Shown here: piece after piece, positions 7,403 through 15,743 of the stretch
Position numbering within the stretch: position 1 is the stretch's first letter
Layout: every line of letters begins with the position of its first letter
Source: Candidatus Woesearchaeota archaeon
GTDB lineage: Archaea; Nanobdellota; Nanobdellia; Woesearchaeales; GW2011-AR4
Assembly: GCA_016185815.1 (NCBI GenBank)
Contig: JACPMT010000064.1
Coordinates: forward strand, 1-28,369
Direction of reading: 5' to 3'
Length of the DNA: 28,369 nucleotides
Notes under the pieces: model-generated
What the model was told of the DNA's origin: nothing
Seen by the model: the letters and a program-made list of their open reading frames with translations, nothing else
Database searches by the model: none
Program-made: the position numbers and the translations under genes

Positions 7403-7656
7403 TTTGAATTTTCAGCTGGTTTTACTGCATATAAAAATATTCTTTCTAAAATATGTGTTATAAAATATACATCCATTAAAATAGCGAAAAGTTTAAATAT
7501 TATCTCTTTTTTAAAAATCAGCAGGGGGCTTGGCGGTTTGATTTTTAAAATTGCTGGCATATTTTTGAATATGCGCAAAACAAAAACTTTAAATAGATGC
7601 TGTAAAACCAAGTACCTTAAGTATTTGCCATAAGATAAAGAGGATAAAGAGGAGTG
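7403..7656 (+). promoter_or_regulatory. Intergenic region with two plus-strand promoter-like elements
   Basis: About 250 bases with no convincing gene. Two BRE/TATA-like elements face the giant surface-protein gene: GCGAAAAGTTTAAATATT at 7484-7501 and CAAAAACTTTAAATAGATG at 7580-7598. They would start transcripts near 7520 and 7617, giving leaders of about 137 and 40 bases. The leader ends in AAGAGGA just before the start codon. Confidence 0.5.
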
Positions 7657-10600
7657 ATGATGAAAAAAGAGGATTATGGGATATCTTTTAATTCTCAAGA
7701 TGGCAAAGTAAATATAATGCTGTTGTTTTCTATAGTTTTGATTTTTGTATTTATGTTGTGGACTGTAGAAGCTGTAACTATAAGTCAGGTTAGTCCTACA
7801 AACTTATCAATAAACGGTTCTAGATACATAAATTTCACATTCACAGCAAATTGGACTGGTAGTGGAGAAGTAGTTACAAATTGCAGTATTTGGACTAATG
7901 TCACAAGCACATGGGCAGAATCCCAACAGAACACTTCAACAGTAGGAAATATTGTGAATAATACAGGCGCTGCTGGTTCTCTTAGTTGGATCAATTTTAC
8001 GTTAAGTGGAGATGGAAATTTTAGTTGGACAGCAGCTTGCCGTAATACTACAGATGCCGCATCAGTTTATAACTTCTCTCAAACAAACAGAACATTACTT
8101 GTCGACTCTTTAGCGCCTACATTAATTTTTGACACGCCTAAAGTCGGGATATTGGCTGACTCTACTGATAACATAACATCTTATGCAACAGCTACATTTT
8201 ACGTTAATGTTTCTGATAATTCTACCAGGAATGTGTGGATGATATTGAACAGTGTGGCTTTTACACACTCAACAATAGCACCTACAGGAGCAAATGAAAC
8301 TACAAATCGCACTTTGACTTTTAATGGTGTTATATCCACCCCAGATATGAAGCAATATCGCTTCAATATGTCACCCATACTTACCTTTAATAGCACTTTT
8401 ACGAGTCCAGGACCTCATAGCGTAGTTTTCTGTGCAAATGATTCATTCACAAGAATAACGTGCACTAACCGAAGCGATTTCATCATCAAAGGCATGAACG
8501 TAACCCAGATGGAAATCATGTTTAGTACAATGTCGCAACAAACTGGGGCTGGAGATCCTCTTGGACCGGCATTTGGCGGCTTAAATATCACTTTTGGCAA
8601 TGGCACTGAAATACCAGATGGCACATTTATGAATCCAGTGGATGGTATTACATTCGGTGGCATAACCCATAAGAATTTCACTTTTATACTCAATATCTCT
8701 AAGGAAGTTATTGTCCATATTGTTGCAGGAAGGATAGACGAAAGCCAATTTGCAAATGCCAGCAACACGAAAGTCAATAACACTCCAACCAGAGAGATAC
8801 AGCAGCAAGTAGGCACTGGCTTTAGAGCCCAAATGGCATGGGCGGATATTGCAAGCTTTATACCAAGCGAAGTATCTTATCAATTTGGAATATTGCAATT
8901 AGGCGGCACAGGCTACTCAAAAAAAATGTATTGTAATGGCACTACAGTAAATGATCCACAATGCCACTCAATAAGCCAATGTAATTCTAGCGTATTTGGA
9001 ATATATAATGATACACTTGCTATACCAACAAATAATGCATGCTGGCTTGAGTCTGGAACAATAAATGGTCAAGCCTTAAGCTCAGGATTTACATATATCT
9101 TTGCCGATCACTTTTCCGGCGGCTTAGGAGGCTCTGACTTTTCACAAGTGAATGTAACCTTCAATGGAGGCTTGTTTAACATCTTTAATACCACCACTGC
9201 TCTGCAAGTAATAAACTTTACTTTGGAAGATATAAATTCAACAGGGCTTAATTTGACTAAAAATAATTCAATTATGGTTAATCTTACATTAGGAACTGGT
9301 CAAGTAGCGCATTTCAGCTTCCTTAACAGCACTAATACAAACTTATCATGTTTTACAACTGACACAACAAGTCTTCAAAACACAACTTCTGTAACATGTA
9401 ATGTTACTTATGCATTCTCAAACGGCACTTATATCATTAATGTTTCAGCTGTAGACACAAGCAATAACAGCAATCCTGTTAATTCAAGCACTAGTTCAAT
9501 AGTGATAACAATAGATAATATACCTCCTGTTTTTGTTTACTATAACCTTACAACTGTACAGCTTAATACAACACAGCCTGGGGAGACATCTCTCGCTAAT
9601 GGTACACAACTCGGTCTAGGAGACTTTTTTTCAACAGCTCAGGTAAGAAGAATATTTGCTATTGCAAACTGGACAGACAATTTAACATATCCATTGCAAG
9701 GTTCTTTCCAAGCTTATAATGACAGCGCTAATGGCGGTGTTGGGGCATGGGTTGCTATAAACTCATCTCCATCAAGTTATTTAGCACATAAGAATTCAAG
9801 CTGGATAAATCTTTCATTTACTATTCCAAGTGGCCACAATATGTTTGAAGGGAGGAACGTAAGTTTCAGGGTTATAGCTAATGATACAGTAGGAAATGTA
9901 AATACTTCTGCCCGTGTTAAGAACTTTACTGTTCAAGTTAACGACACTACAAAGCCGACATTGCTAGTTTCAAGTGTTGGTGATGTAGACGCTGCCAATA
10001 TAACTAACGTAACAGATACAACTCCTACAATAGTGTGGAATGTAACTGAAAATAATCATCTTAGATATGTTGCAGTACAAATTGATACTCTTACTGACCC
10101 TAATTGCAATGGTTTCAGAAACTTCACAGCAACTGCAAACGCTAACAGAAATGGTACTCTGACGCTATTGGACACAGGAGGTTGTACGCCTTTGTCAAAT
10201 GGAACGCACGTTGTCAGGCTAACTTCAGAAGACCAATGGGGCAATTCTGAGTTATACTTGCATAACTTCAGTATACAAAGTGCAAGCATCCCAACCTTGG
10301 ATTTCACATTCTTATCAAATGGCTTATCTCTAGTAAACAAGTCTAACGTAACCCCATACACTACTATGAACTTTTCATCTTTAGTTCCGGGAATTGGCAC
10401 ACTTAAAAATATCAGCTGGACATCAAGCTGCAATTCAAGCTCGAACATATTCACAAATAATACACTGATAGCGCCATTTAATTATAGCGGATGCAAAGGG
10501 ACAGCAGCAAATAAGACAGTTACTGTTACAGTGTATGACTTTGCAGGCAATTTCAATTCCTCAGTATTTGGATTTTTAGTCGATGACTTAGCGCCTTCGC

Positions 10601-12690
10601 TGGCGGTAACCTCCCCAACAAATGGATTTAGGGGCACCAGCAACATTTCAATTAGCCTGTCTGCAAAAGACGACAGCCAGAGAATTGACTACTTTGGATA
10701 CTATTTGGATAACAAATTCGATATTGTCACATTGAATTTAAGTGGCAATATAGAAGGAGCAGCAACAAATATCACAATATTGAACATCACAAATTTCACT
10801 CCAAGCACGCATACTATCATATTCACGGTTAATGATACTTTAGGCAATGCCAAAAACAGCAGCATTATCACATTTACAGCACTTGGCCCGATAAACCTTA
10901 TTAGTGTAGGCTTTAATTCAACAACAACCAACACAACATTAGCACTTTATAATGTAAATATCTCAAAAGTCAACCTAACCAATGAAAGCGGCGGAACTAT
11001 AGAAAATATAAGAGATGTAACAGACAAGACCTTAAATTTGTTTATGGCTTTGAATATGACCAATAGGGGGGTTAATGTAACTTTAACCTTTAACGCATCA
11101 GCTGTAAACTGGGATAGCTATAACTTTACTGTAAGGCAGAATAACACAGGCACATATACCCATATATTCCATAATTTCACAACAGCAGTATTCGACATGG
11201 TATGGTTCAATGAAAGCATACAGGACTTCATACCAAACAACAACAGTTATTACGCATCTGTAAAATACCCAATAAATGCAAGCAGGGATTTAGGCGGAAC
11301 ATTTGAAATATGGTACTTCGCTAATACTCAAGACTTAACTGCAAAAATAAACGTGACAGAGTGCTCAGGTGGATTTAGCCCAGCTCTAAGCGATAGCTCG
11401 TTAAGCGAGTCATCACCATGCTGGAATAATACAAATAACCAATCTATAGATATATTCTTGCCTCACTTCAGTGTACTGGCGTTCACAAACAATACAGCTG
11501 CGCCAACTGCCAATGTGTCATTCCCAACAGACATACAGACAGTAAGCATGTTTTTGCCAAATATAACTGTTTCAGCAGATGCAGTTACATGCAAATACCA
11601 GCTTAACAGCTCAACTCCGACAAATGTAACGATGACAAAAACAGGCACTGTATGCATAGGTCAGACTGAGAGGTTTAATAATTCAAATATTGGGCCTAGC
11701 TCTTATAACATAACTTTCTGGGTTATAGATGATGACAGCAACACTAACCAGTATATATGGGGCTTTAATGTTTCAGACACAACACCACCAAACACGCCAA
11801 ACAGCTCAAGAGTATCTGTCAGTGCATCTACAACTACAGCTACAGTTACAATAAGCGGAATGAATGAGACAGTAAATGCAACTGTACAAATTGCTAATGG
11901 CAGTTCAATCTCCCCAGGTATGCAAACAGACTTCAATGAAACACAGGCAGTATCTTTGAGCGGATTAAGTGCTAGCACACAATACCACTTTAATGTAACC
12001 GTATGCGACTTTAATGGTAACTGTGCGGTAAATAGCACTGGACTGACCTTCACAACAAGCGCAGCAGCCGCAGCAGCAACCACAACAACAACCACAAGTG
12101 CAGGAGCCGCTGGCGGTGGAGCAGCAGCGCCAAGCAATGTAGAGGCATCAGCAGCAAGGCAGTGGGACAGCTTGGAAGCCGGCTCAAGCGGCGTTTTAAC
12201 AGTAAACAATGAGAAGATAGCTGTAACAGGGGTTATAATAGATGTTAAGAACGCAGTTACAAATCCTTCAATAACAGTTGAAAGCTTAACTTCAAACCCA
12301 TTATCAGTTGCAGCAGCAGCTAAAGTTTATCAGTACCTTCAATTGAAGAAGGGCAACATCGCTGATTCAGATGCGTCAAAGATTGCAATCAACTTTAGAG
12401 TTCCAAAATCATGGCTGACAAGCAATAACGTTGCAGAGTCTGATATAGTATTGTGGAGATACACGAGTGGTAACTGGAATAAACTAGAAACAAAATTAGT
12501 AAGCAGTGATGGATCATTTGCTAACTATGAGGCAATAACTCCAGGTTTCAGTACCTTTGCAATAGGCAATAAAGAGGCAGGAACAAGCGCATTTGCCATA
12601 ATAGACATGATAAGAGACTTTTATGCTGGTACATCAAAGTTAACAGCATTCGATATAATTGACCAAATAAGGTCATTTTATGGTGGTTGA
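7657..12690 (+). CDS. Giant sequon-rich surface protein with PGF-pre-PGF-type domain and duplicated C-terminal motif
   Basis: About 1,677 residues from ATG 7657; ATG 7660 or GTG 7654 are also possible, all near the AGAGGA Shine-Dalgarno site. An N-terminal hydrophobic helix (about 20-39, ending VEA) is the signal or anchor. The rest is a string of Ig/FN3-like beta domains full of N-x-S/T: 13 sequons in the first 150 residues, a density that continues through most of the protein. A FN3-like domain precedes an Ala/Thr/Gly linker (AAAAAATTTTTTSAGAAGGG, about 1469-1488). Next comes a domain matching the PGF-pre-PGF family (about 1500-1640: VPKSWL, IVLWRYTSGNWNKL, ITPGFSTFAIG). The family's usual PGF-CTERM sorting helix is absent; the protein ends in two copies of AFxIIDxIRxFYxG. 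The next gene starts two bases after the stop, so they form an operon. Likely an S-layer or giant adhesin protein, N-glycosylated by STT3. Confidence 0.85.
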   Translation: MMKKEDYGISFNSQDGKVNIMLLFSIVLIFVFMLWTVEAVTISQVSPTNLSINGSRYINFTFTANWTGSGEVVTNCSIWTNVTSTWAESQQNTSTVGNIVNNTGAAGSLSWINFTLSGDGNFSWTAACRNTTDAASVYNFSQTNRTLLVDSLAPTLIFDTPKVGILADSTDNITSYATATFYVNVSDNSTRNVWMILNSVAFTHSTIAPTGANETTNRTLTFNGVISTPDMKQYRFNMSPILTFNSTFTSPGPHSVVFCANDSFTRITCTNRSDFIIKGMNVTQMEIMFSTMSQQTGAGDPLGPAFGGLNITFGNGTEIPDGTFMNPVDGITFGGITHKNFTFILNISKEVIVHIVAGRIDESQFANASNTKVNNTPTREIQQQVGTGFRAQMAWADIASFIPSEVSYQFGILQLGGTGYSKKMYCNGTTVNDPQCHSISQCNSSVFGIYNDTLAIPTNNACWLESGTINGQALSSGFTYIFADHFSGGLGGSDFSQVNVTFNGGLFNIFNTTTALQVINFTLEDINSTGLNLTKNNSIMVNLTLGTGQVAHFSFLNSTNTNLSCFTTDTTSLQNTTSVTCNVTYAFSNGTYIINVSAVDTSNNSNPVNSSTSSIVITIDNIPPVFVYYNLTTVQLNTTQPGETSLANGTQLGLGDFFSTAQVRRIFAIANWTDNLTYPLQGSFQAYNDSANGGVGAWVAINSSPSSYLAHKNSSWINLSFTIPSGHNMFEGRNVSFRVIANDTVGNVNTSARVKNFTVQVNDTTKPTLLVSSVGDVDAANITNVTDTTPTIVWNVTENNHLRYVAVQIDTLTDPNCNGFRNFTATANANRNGTLTLLDTGGCTPLSNGTHVVRLTSEDQWGNSELYLHNFSIQSASIPTLDFTFLSNGLSLVNKSNVTPYTTMNFSSLVPGIGTLKNISWTSSCNSSSNIFTNNTLIAPFNYSGCKGTAANKTVTVTVYDFAGNFNSSVFGFLVDDLAPSLAVTSPTNGFRGTSNISISLSAKDDSQRIDYFGYYLDNKFDIVTLNLSGNIEGAATNITILNITNFTPSTHTIIFTVNDTLGNAKNSSIITFTALGPINLISVGFNSTTTNTTLALYNVNISKVNLTNESGGTIENIRDVTDKTLNLFMALNMTNRGVNVTLTFNASAVNWDSYNFTVRQNNTGTYTHIFHNFTTAVFDMVWFNESIQDFIPNNNSYYASVKYPINASRDLGGTFEIWYFANTQDLTAKINVTECSGGFSPALSDSSLSESSPCWNNTNNQSIDIFLPHFSVLAFTNNTAAPTANVSFPTDIQTVSMFLPNITVSADAVTCKYQLNSSTPTNVTMTKTGTVCIGQTERFNNSNIGPSSYNITFWVIDDDSNTNQYIWGFNVSDTTPPNTPNSSRVSVSASTTTATVTISGMNETVNATVQIANGSSISPGMQTDFNETQAVSLSGLSASTQYHFNVTVCDFNGNCAVNSTGLTFTTSAAAAAATTTTTTSAGAAGGGAAAPSNVEASAARQWDSLEAGSSGVLTVNNEKIAVTGVIIDVKNAVTNPSITVESLTSNPLSVAAAAKVYQYLQLKKGNIADSDASKIAINFRVPKSWLTSNNVAESDIVLWRYTSGNWNKLETKLVSSDGSFANYEAITPGFSTFAIGNKEAGTSAFAIIDMIRDFYAGTSKLTAFDIIDQIRSFYGG
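12583..12687 (+). repeat. Duplicated C-terminal AFxIIDxIRxFYxG motif
   Basis: The last residues of the giant protein contain SAFAIIDMIRDFYAG and, after TSKL, TAFDIIDQIRSFYGG. The two copies agree at A, F, IID, IR, FY and G. They look like amphipathic helices and recall the helical half of a dockerin repeat without its Ca-binding loop. No transmembrane stretch follows. Confidence 0.8.
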
Positions 12691-12692
12691 AA

Positions 12693-13331
12693 ATGAAGAA
12701 ACTAATAATGTTTTTTGTTATTTTTGCTTTAATGGCAGCATCGGTATTAGCAGGCAGTGTTAGCAGGAATATGCCTTCGAGAATACAGCCTGAAGCAACA
12801 TTGACAGTGACATTATCCGTAAGTGGAGCAACAGCTGGCAAGCTATTTACATTGGAAGATGTTATTCCAGCAGGATTGAAAATTAAAGAATGGACCGTCA
12901 CAGGATCTCAAGAGTCTAAAGAAGCAATAACCACAAGGGAAAAAGACAATCGCTTTGGCTGGTCTTTTACACCAACTTCTGACAGTGCTGCTGTAGAATA
13001 CAAAATTGATTTGCCAAATACTGAAACCACGTATTCTTTTGGAAAAATAGTCTGGTTCGACCCAAGCGGTCAGGGCGCAGAATCCGCATCACCAACATTA
13101 ACCGTAGCAACCATAAGATGCGGCGATGGTGTATGCGAGGGCAGTGAAAACACGGATAATTGTGAACAAGATTGCCCCAAACCGGCAGCACCAGCTCCAG
13201 CGCCAGCAGCACAAGAAGCAATGGAGAAAAAGCCAATAAGCAATACAGCAATTGCATGGATTGTTGTTGCTATAATAGTGATTGCAGCAGCAGTTGGCTA
13301 CTTCATGTGGCAGAAGAAAAAAGCTGAATAA
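12693..13331 (+). CDS. Membrane-anchored beta-domain protein with CGDGVCE motif
   Basis: 212 residues from ATG 12693; GGTGG lies about six bases upstream, inside the end of the previous gene, which suggests translational coupling. The signal peptide is 1-20 (ending VLA). Residues about 21-140 are a beta-rich domain (SRNMPSRIQPEATLTVTLSV...VIPAGLKI...FGWSFTP...VEYKIDLP) of the kind seen in secreted repeat proteins. Then comes a four-cysteine motif, CGDGVCEGSENTDNCEQDC, known from many secreted archaeal and bacterial proteins. A Pro/Ala linker (APAPAPAAQEA) follows, then one membrane helix (about 185-205) and a KKKAE tail. It therefore sits on the membrane with the domain outside. Being coupled to a giant surface protein that lacks a C-terminal anchor, it could hold that protein, but this is inference. 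Confidence 0.72.
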   Translation: MKKLIMFFVIFALMAASVLAGSVSRNMPSRIQPEATLTVTLSVSGATAGKLFTLEDVIPAGLKIKEWTVTGSQESKEAITTREKDNRFGWSFTPTSDSAAVEYKIDLPNTETTYSFGKIVWFDPSGQGAESASPTLTVATIRCGDGVCEGSENTDNCEQDCPKPAAPAPAPAAQEAMEKKPISNTAIAWIVVAIIVIAAAVGYFMWQKKKAE

Positions 13332-13350
13332 GATTTTCTTTGAATTTTTA

Positions 13351-13495
13351 TAGGTGGAATGGGAACCCAGCTCAGGAAAGTAAGCTTCACTATCTAAAAT
13401 AGATAGGCGCCGAGGAGGAGCACCAATGAAGGCAACCCTGTCATCAGAATGCCGAGGCGCACTAGGATTTGTCCCGAAGGGACGGATCGAATTAA
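13351..13495 (+). ncRNA. Structured intergenic element C
   Basis: A GC-rich island in AT-rich DNA just after the plus-strand operon. Hairpins visible on the plus strand: CTATCTA-AAA-TAGATAG (13390-13406), GCGCC/GGCGC (13407-13411 with 13456-13460) enclosing GGCA/TGCC (13431-13434 with 13450-13453), and GTCCC-GAA-GGGAC (13471-13483). The string around TTTGTCCCGAAGGGACGGAT and the blocks ATAGGCG, GGCAA and GCCGAG correspond in order to elements A and B on the minus strand. It could be a transcript 3' end, an independent RNA or a non-coding repeat. No known riboswitch or RNase P pattern fits. Confidence 0.5.
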
Positions 13496-13559
13496 CAAAA
13501 AACCATAAAAATAAGCTATTTGTCAAGAGAATAACTTACTCTATCAATCAGATTTAACC

Positions 13560-13583
13560 AATAAAAAAACAAAAAAAGAAATA
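13560..13583 (-). terminator. T-rich terminator after the pilin pair
   Basis: On the minus strand, just after the pilin stop, the DNA reads TTTCTTTTTTTGTTTTTTTATT. A T-run without need of a hairpin is typical for archaeal intrinsic termination. Confidence 0.6.
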
Positions 13584-13588
13584 ATTAC

Positions 13589-14038
13589 TTACTCTACCCT
13601 TGTTGTTACCTGGCCTACACTATTGTGTTGTATGCCAGTTGTGCCGTCTACATTGATTGTTGTGTAAGTGATATTTGCCTGTCCGTTGTACTTTGAGCCT
13701 GAGTTTGTGCACCCCGTCAATGTCCATTGTGCTGCTGCTCCATTTGCAAGTATTCCCTGGCTTCCCTTGGGAGTGCATCCTGTAGCTTTAACATCGTCAA
13801 CAGTTATGTCATAGCCCAATGAGTTTTGCACCCTTAAAGTAAGTTCTGTGGCGGTTGCCTTGTGGTCCACGCATGCCAATCCTGCCTGCAAAGTGCATTT
13901 TGCCGGAAGGAACTTGTCAGGGCTTAAAACGCCAAAGTATGCTAAAGCTCCTACAGCTACCAGGACAACAAGGATAGCCCAGCCATAAGTCATCAGGAAT
14001 TCCAATGCAGCTTGTGACTTTTTTGCTTTGTTTATCAT
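13589..14038 (-). CDS. Type IV pilin with class III signal peptide (pilin 2)
   Basis: 149 residues from ATG 14038, seven bases after GAGGTGA. The in-frame TTG three bases earlier is less likely. The N-terminus MINKAKKS followed by QAALEFLMTYGWAILVVLV is a class III signal: prepilin peptidase would cut before Gln, and the hydrophobic helix forms the pilus core. The mature part is a beta-rich head with four cysteines (KCTLQAGLAC; ATGC; LTGC). It is a clear paralogue of the next gene upstream: both have LSPxKFLPxKCxLQAGxACVxHK and NSLGxxITVD. The two are 22 bases apart and share a promoter. Probably a major pilin, exported and N-glycosylated (NITY). Confidence 0.85.
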   Translation of the reverse strand: MINKAKKSQAALEFLMTYGWAILVVLVAVGALAYFGVLSPDKFLPAKCTLQAGLACVDHKATATELTLRVQNSLGYDITVDDVKATGCTPKGSQGILANGAAAQWTLTGCTNSGSKYNGQANITYTTINVDGTTGIQHNSVGQVTTRVE

Positions 14039-14060
14039 CAAATTTCACCTCATTATGTCA

Positions 14061-14513
14061 TTATTCAACCTTTGAGTTTAAATTGCCGTATGCTGTTTTA
14101 GTAAGATTGTAATCCTTTTCAGTGTAGCTAATTGCAATGTCGCCTTTAAAGTTCTCTTTCGAGACACCATTGCTGCATGCCCCTCCCCCTATCACAAAAG
14201 TTTTCTGGTCTTCATTGAGCAGTGTTTGCGGAGCGGGTATGCCGCTGCAGCTGCCCACAGTTATGCTATCAACTGTTATTGTCTTTCCAAGGCTGTTCAA
14301 AATGACAAGAGTCACCTGAGTGGGTTCTACTTTGTGGCTTACGCACGCAAATCCCGCCTGTAAAAAGCACTTTTCCGGCAAAAATTTCTGAGGGCTCAAA
14401 ACCCCGAAATAAGCAAGGGCTGCAATTGCAGCAAGAACAACAAGGATAGCCCAGCCATAGGTCATCAGGAATTCCATGGCAGCCTGAGCTTTGTTGAATC
14501 GAGAAATCCTCAT
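14061..14513 (-). CDS. Type IV pilin with class III signal peptide (pilin 1)
   Basis: 150 residues from ATG 14513, five bases after GGTGA; the in-frame GTG at 14522 lies inside the Shine-Dalgarno site and is rejected. MRISRFNKA is followed by QAAMEFLMTYGWAILVVLA, the class III signal and core helix. The head has four cysteines placed like those of the downstream paralogue (EKCFLQAGFAC; GSC; GGAC), suggesting two disulfides. It is first in a two-gene pilin unit with a strong promoter at 14566-14580, separate from the assembly genes, as is usual when the pilin is needed in excess. Confidence 0.85.
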   Translation of the reverse strand: MRISRFNKAQAAMEFLMTYGWAILVVLAAIAALAYFGVLSPQKFLPEKCFLQAGFACVSHKVEPTQVTLVILNSLGKTITVDSITVGSCSGIPAPQTLLNEDQKTFVIGGGACSNGVSKENFKGDIAISYTEKDYNLTKTAYGNLNSKVE

Positions 14514-14565
14514 TAACTTCACCTCATTTTTAAAATCATTTTTGTTTTGAATATCAATTGAATAA

Positions 14566-14580
14566 CTAATATTTAAATCT
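14566..14580 (-). promoter_or_regulatory. Promoter of the pilin pair
   Basis: On the minus strand the sequence reads AAAAGATTTAAATATTAG, with an A-rich BRE and a TTTAAATA box. The predicted start near 14547 gives a leader of about 34 bases that ends in GAGGTGA. Confidence 0.6.
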
Positions 14581-14610
14581 TTTCATATTGCTATTTATGC
14601 TGAATAGGCA

Positions 14611-15717
14611 TTACACGCTAAAAAATAGCCCAAGCATTTTTCCTGCAAGTCCTTGCACTAGGATATAAAGAGTTAATGATACAAGCATAAAGATGGGTAT
14701 GTATTTTATGCCTGATTTTACATTGCCTTTTTTTATTACTGAGACCATCATAGCAGAAAACAAAGAGGTTATCATCAAAGACGCAATCGCAAAAAACCTG
14801 AAGTCTGACTGGGATACGCCAGTTCCTGAAAATGTCAGCGGAAGCCCGGCGCCTGCAGCCGCGCTTGACGCGCCTCCCAAAGCAGAACCAAGGTTATGCA
14901 CAACTTCTATCAAAACCCCGGACATTGCAAATAAAAACGGGGCTGCAATTACAGTTGAAAAAATAATGAATATCACATAAGTTGTGACGTTGGCAGACAT
15001 TTCCTTGAGCATTGATTTTTGCTCCTGTATGTTTGTTGCTATCTTGTTGAGCAGGTCTCCTATTCTGCCCCCTGCCTCCACTCCTTCATTGAGCATGCTT
15101 ATCGACCTTTTTAAGATTGCTGAGTCGTACCTTGCTGCAAACCTTTCCAGCGCTGTCTTTAAGTCGGTTCCGCTTATGCTTTCTTTGGCTACCATCTCAA
15201 TCTCTTTTGCAAGCACGCCAAATCTTGGCCTGATGGCATACCATAAAGCCCTGTCGATTGTCATGCCTGCATTTATGTTTGACGCCGTCAGCTGCAAAAA
15301 ATCCGGCAGAACCTCCTCTATGTCAACCTTCCTCCTGAAAATCTTTAAGTCAACAGCCAGGTAAAACATAATCCATAAAGCAAATATCAAAATGACAAAG
15401 ATAAAAATCCAAAGCACAATCATTGACGCGATAACAGTGCCCCATGTAATGCCGTAAGTTACAGAGAAATAATAGACAAGATAGCCTGATATTGCGAGAT
15501 TTATCAGAACAGCTGTGTTAAAAAAGGTTTTTGACAGTTTTTTGGGATTTATGTCGATATTGGCCCTTTCAAGGTACTCCCTTATCCTTTGCCTTCTCTC
15601 CTGCTTGATTATCTTTTTTTCCTGGGATTTTTTAAACTTTTTTTTGAAGAACTCGATTCTGCTTTCTGGCTGGGCTGTTTCAGTCTTTTTTTTAAAAATA
15701 TTTTTTATGCTGAACAT
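14611..15717 (-). CDS. Type II secretion system F / TadC-type pilus platform protein (second copy)
   Basis: 368 residues. The N-terminus (1-65) is strongly basic and cytoplasmic. Two membrane helices follow (about 70-125), then the T2SSF domain (about 135-265: VLPDFLQLTASNINAGMTIDRALWYA... and SISMLNEGVEAGGRIGDLLNKIATNI), then three or four more helices to the C-terminus (VTTYVIFIIFSTVIAAPFLFAM; FAIASLMITSLFSAMMVSVI; IPIFMLVSLTLYILVQGL). This is the inner-membrane platform on which the ATPase drives pilin assembly, related to ArlJ and TadC. It lies 26 bases after the first platform gene and is certainly co-transcribed. The pair suggests a heteromeric platform, as with TadB/TadC. Confidence 0.88.
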   Translation of the reverse strand: MFSIKNIFKKKTETAQPESRIEFFKKKFKKSQEKKIIKQERRQRIREYLERANIDINPKKLSKTFFNTAVLINLAISGYLVYYFSVTYGITWGTVIASMIVLWIFIFVILIFALWIMFYLAVDLKIFRRKVDIEEVLPDFLQLTASNINAGMTIDRALWYAIRPRFGVLAKEIEMVAKESISGTDLKTALERFAARYDSAILKRSISMLNEGVEAGGRIGDLLNKIATNIQEQKSMLKEMSANVTTYVIFIIFSTVIAAPFLFAMSGVLIEVVHNLGSALGGASSAAAGAGLPLTFSGTGVSQSDFRFFAIASLMITSLFSAMMVSVIKKGNVKSGIKYIPIFMLVSLTLYILVQGLAGKMLGLFFSV

Positions 15718-15743
15718 TGTTGAACTCTGGCTCTTGCTTCATA

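Larger units (their letters stand above)
13332..13588 (+). other. Spacer between convergent surface-protein and pilin genes
   Basis: Apart from structured element C and the pilin terminator described separately, this stretch holds a T-rich segment just after the plus-strand stop (13333-13350) and a 12-13 base near-repeat, ATAACTTACTCTA near 13531 and ATTACTTACTCTA near 13584. No gene is seen. Confidence 0.5.

Noticed and set aside
12055..12135. Triplet-like repeat DNA (GCAGCA, ACAACA) as a separate repeat feature
   Set aside because: It only encodes the Ala/Thr/Gly linker before the PGF-pre-PGF-type domain and is explained by the protein.
13361..13500. Element C as RNase P RNA, a lysine-type riboswitch or another known riboswitch
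   Set aside because: AGGAAAGT resembles the RNase P CR-I box and CAGAATGCCG resembles CR-V, but the two cannot form the P4 helix and the RNA would be far too short. The GAGGAGGAGC string does not continue into a lysine riboswitch core.
13530..13597. Near-direct repeat ATAACTTACTCTA / ATTACTTACTCTA as an attachment site
   Set aside because: One copy lies across the end of the pilin gene, there is no integrase or tRNA next to it, and a 12-base match in AT-rich DNA is weak.
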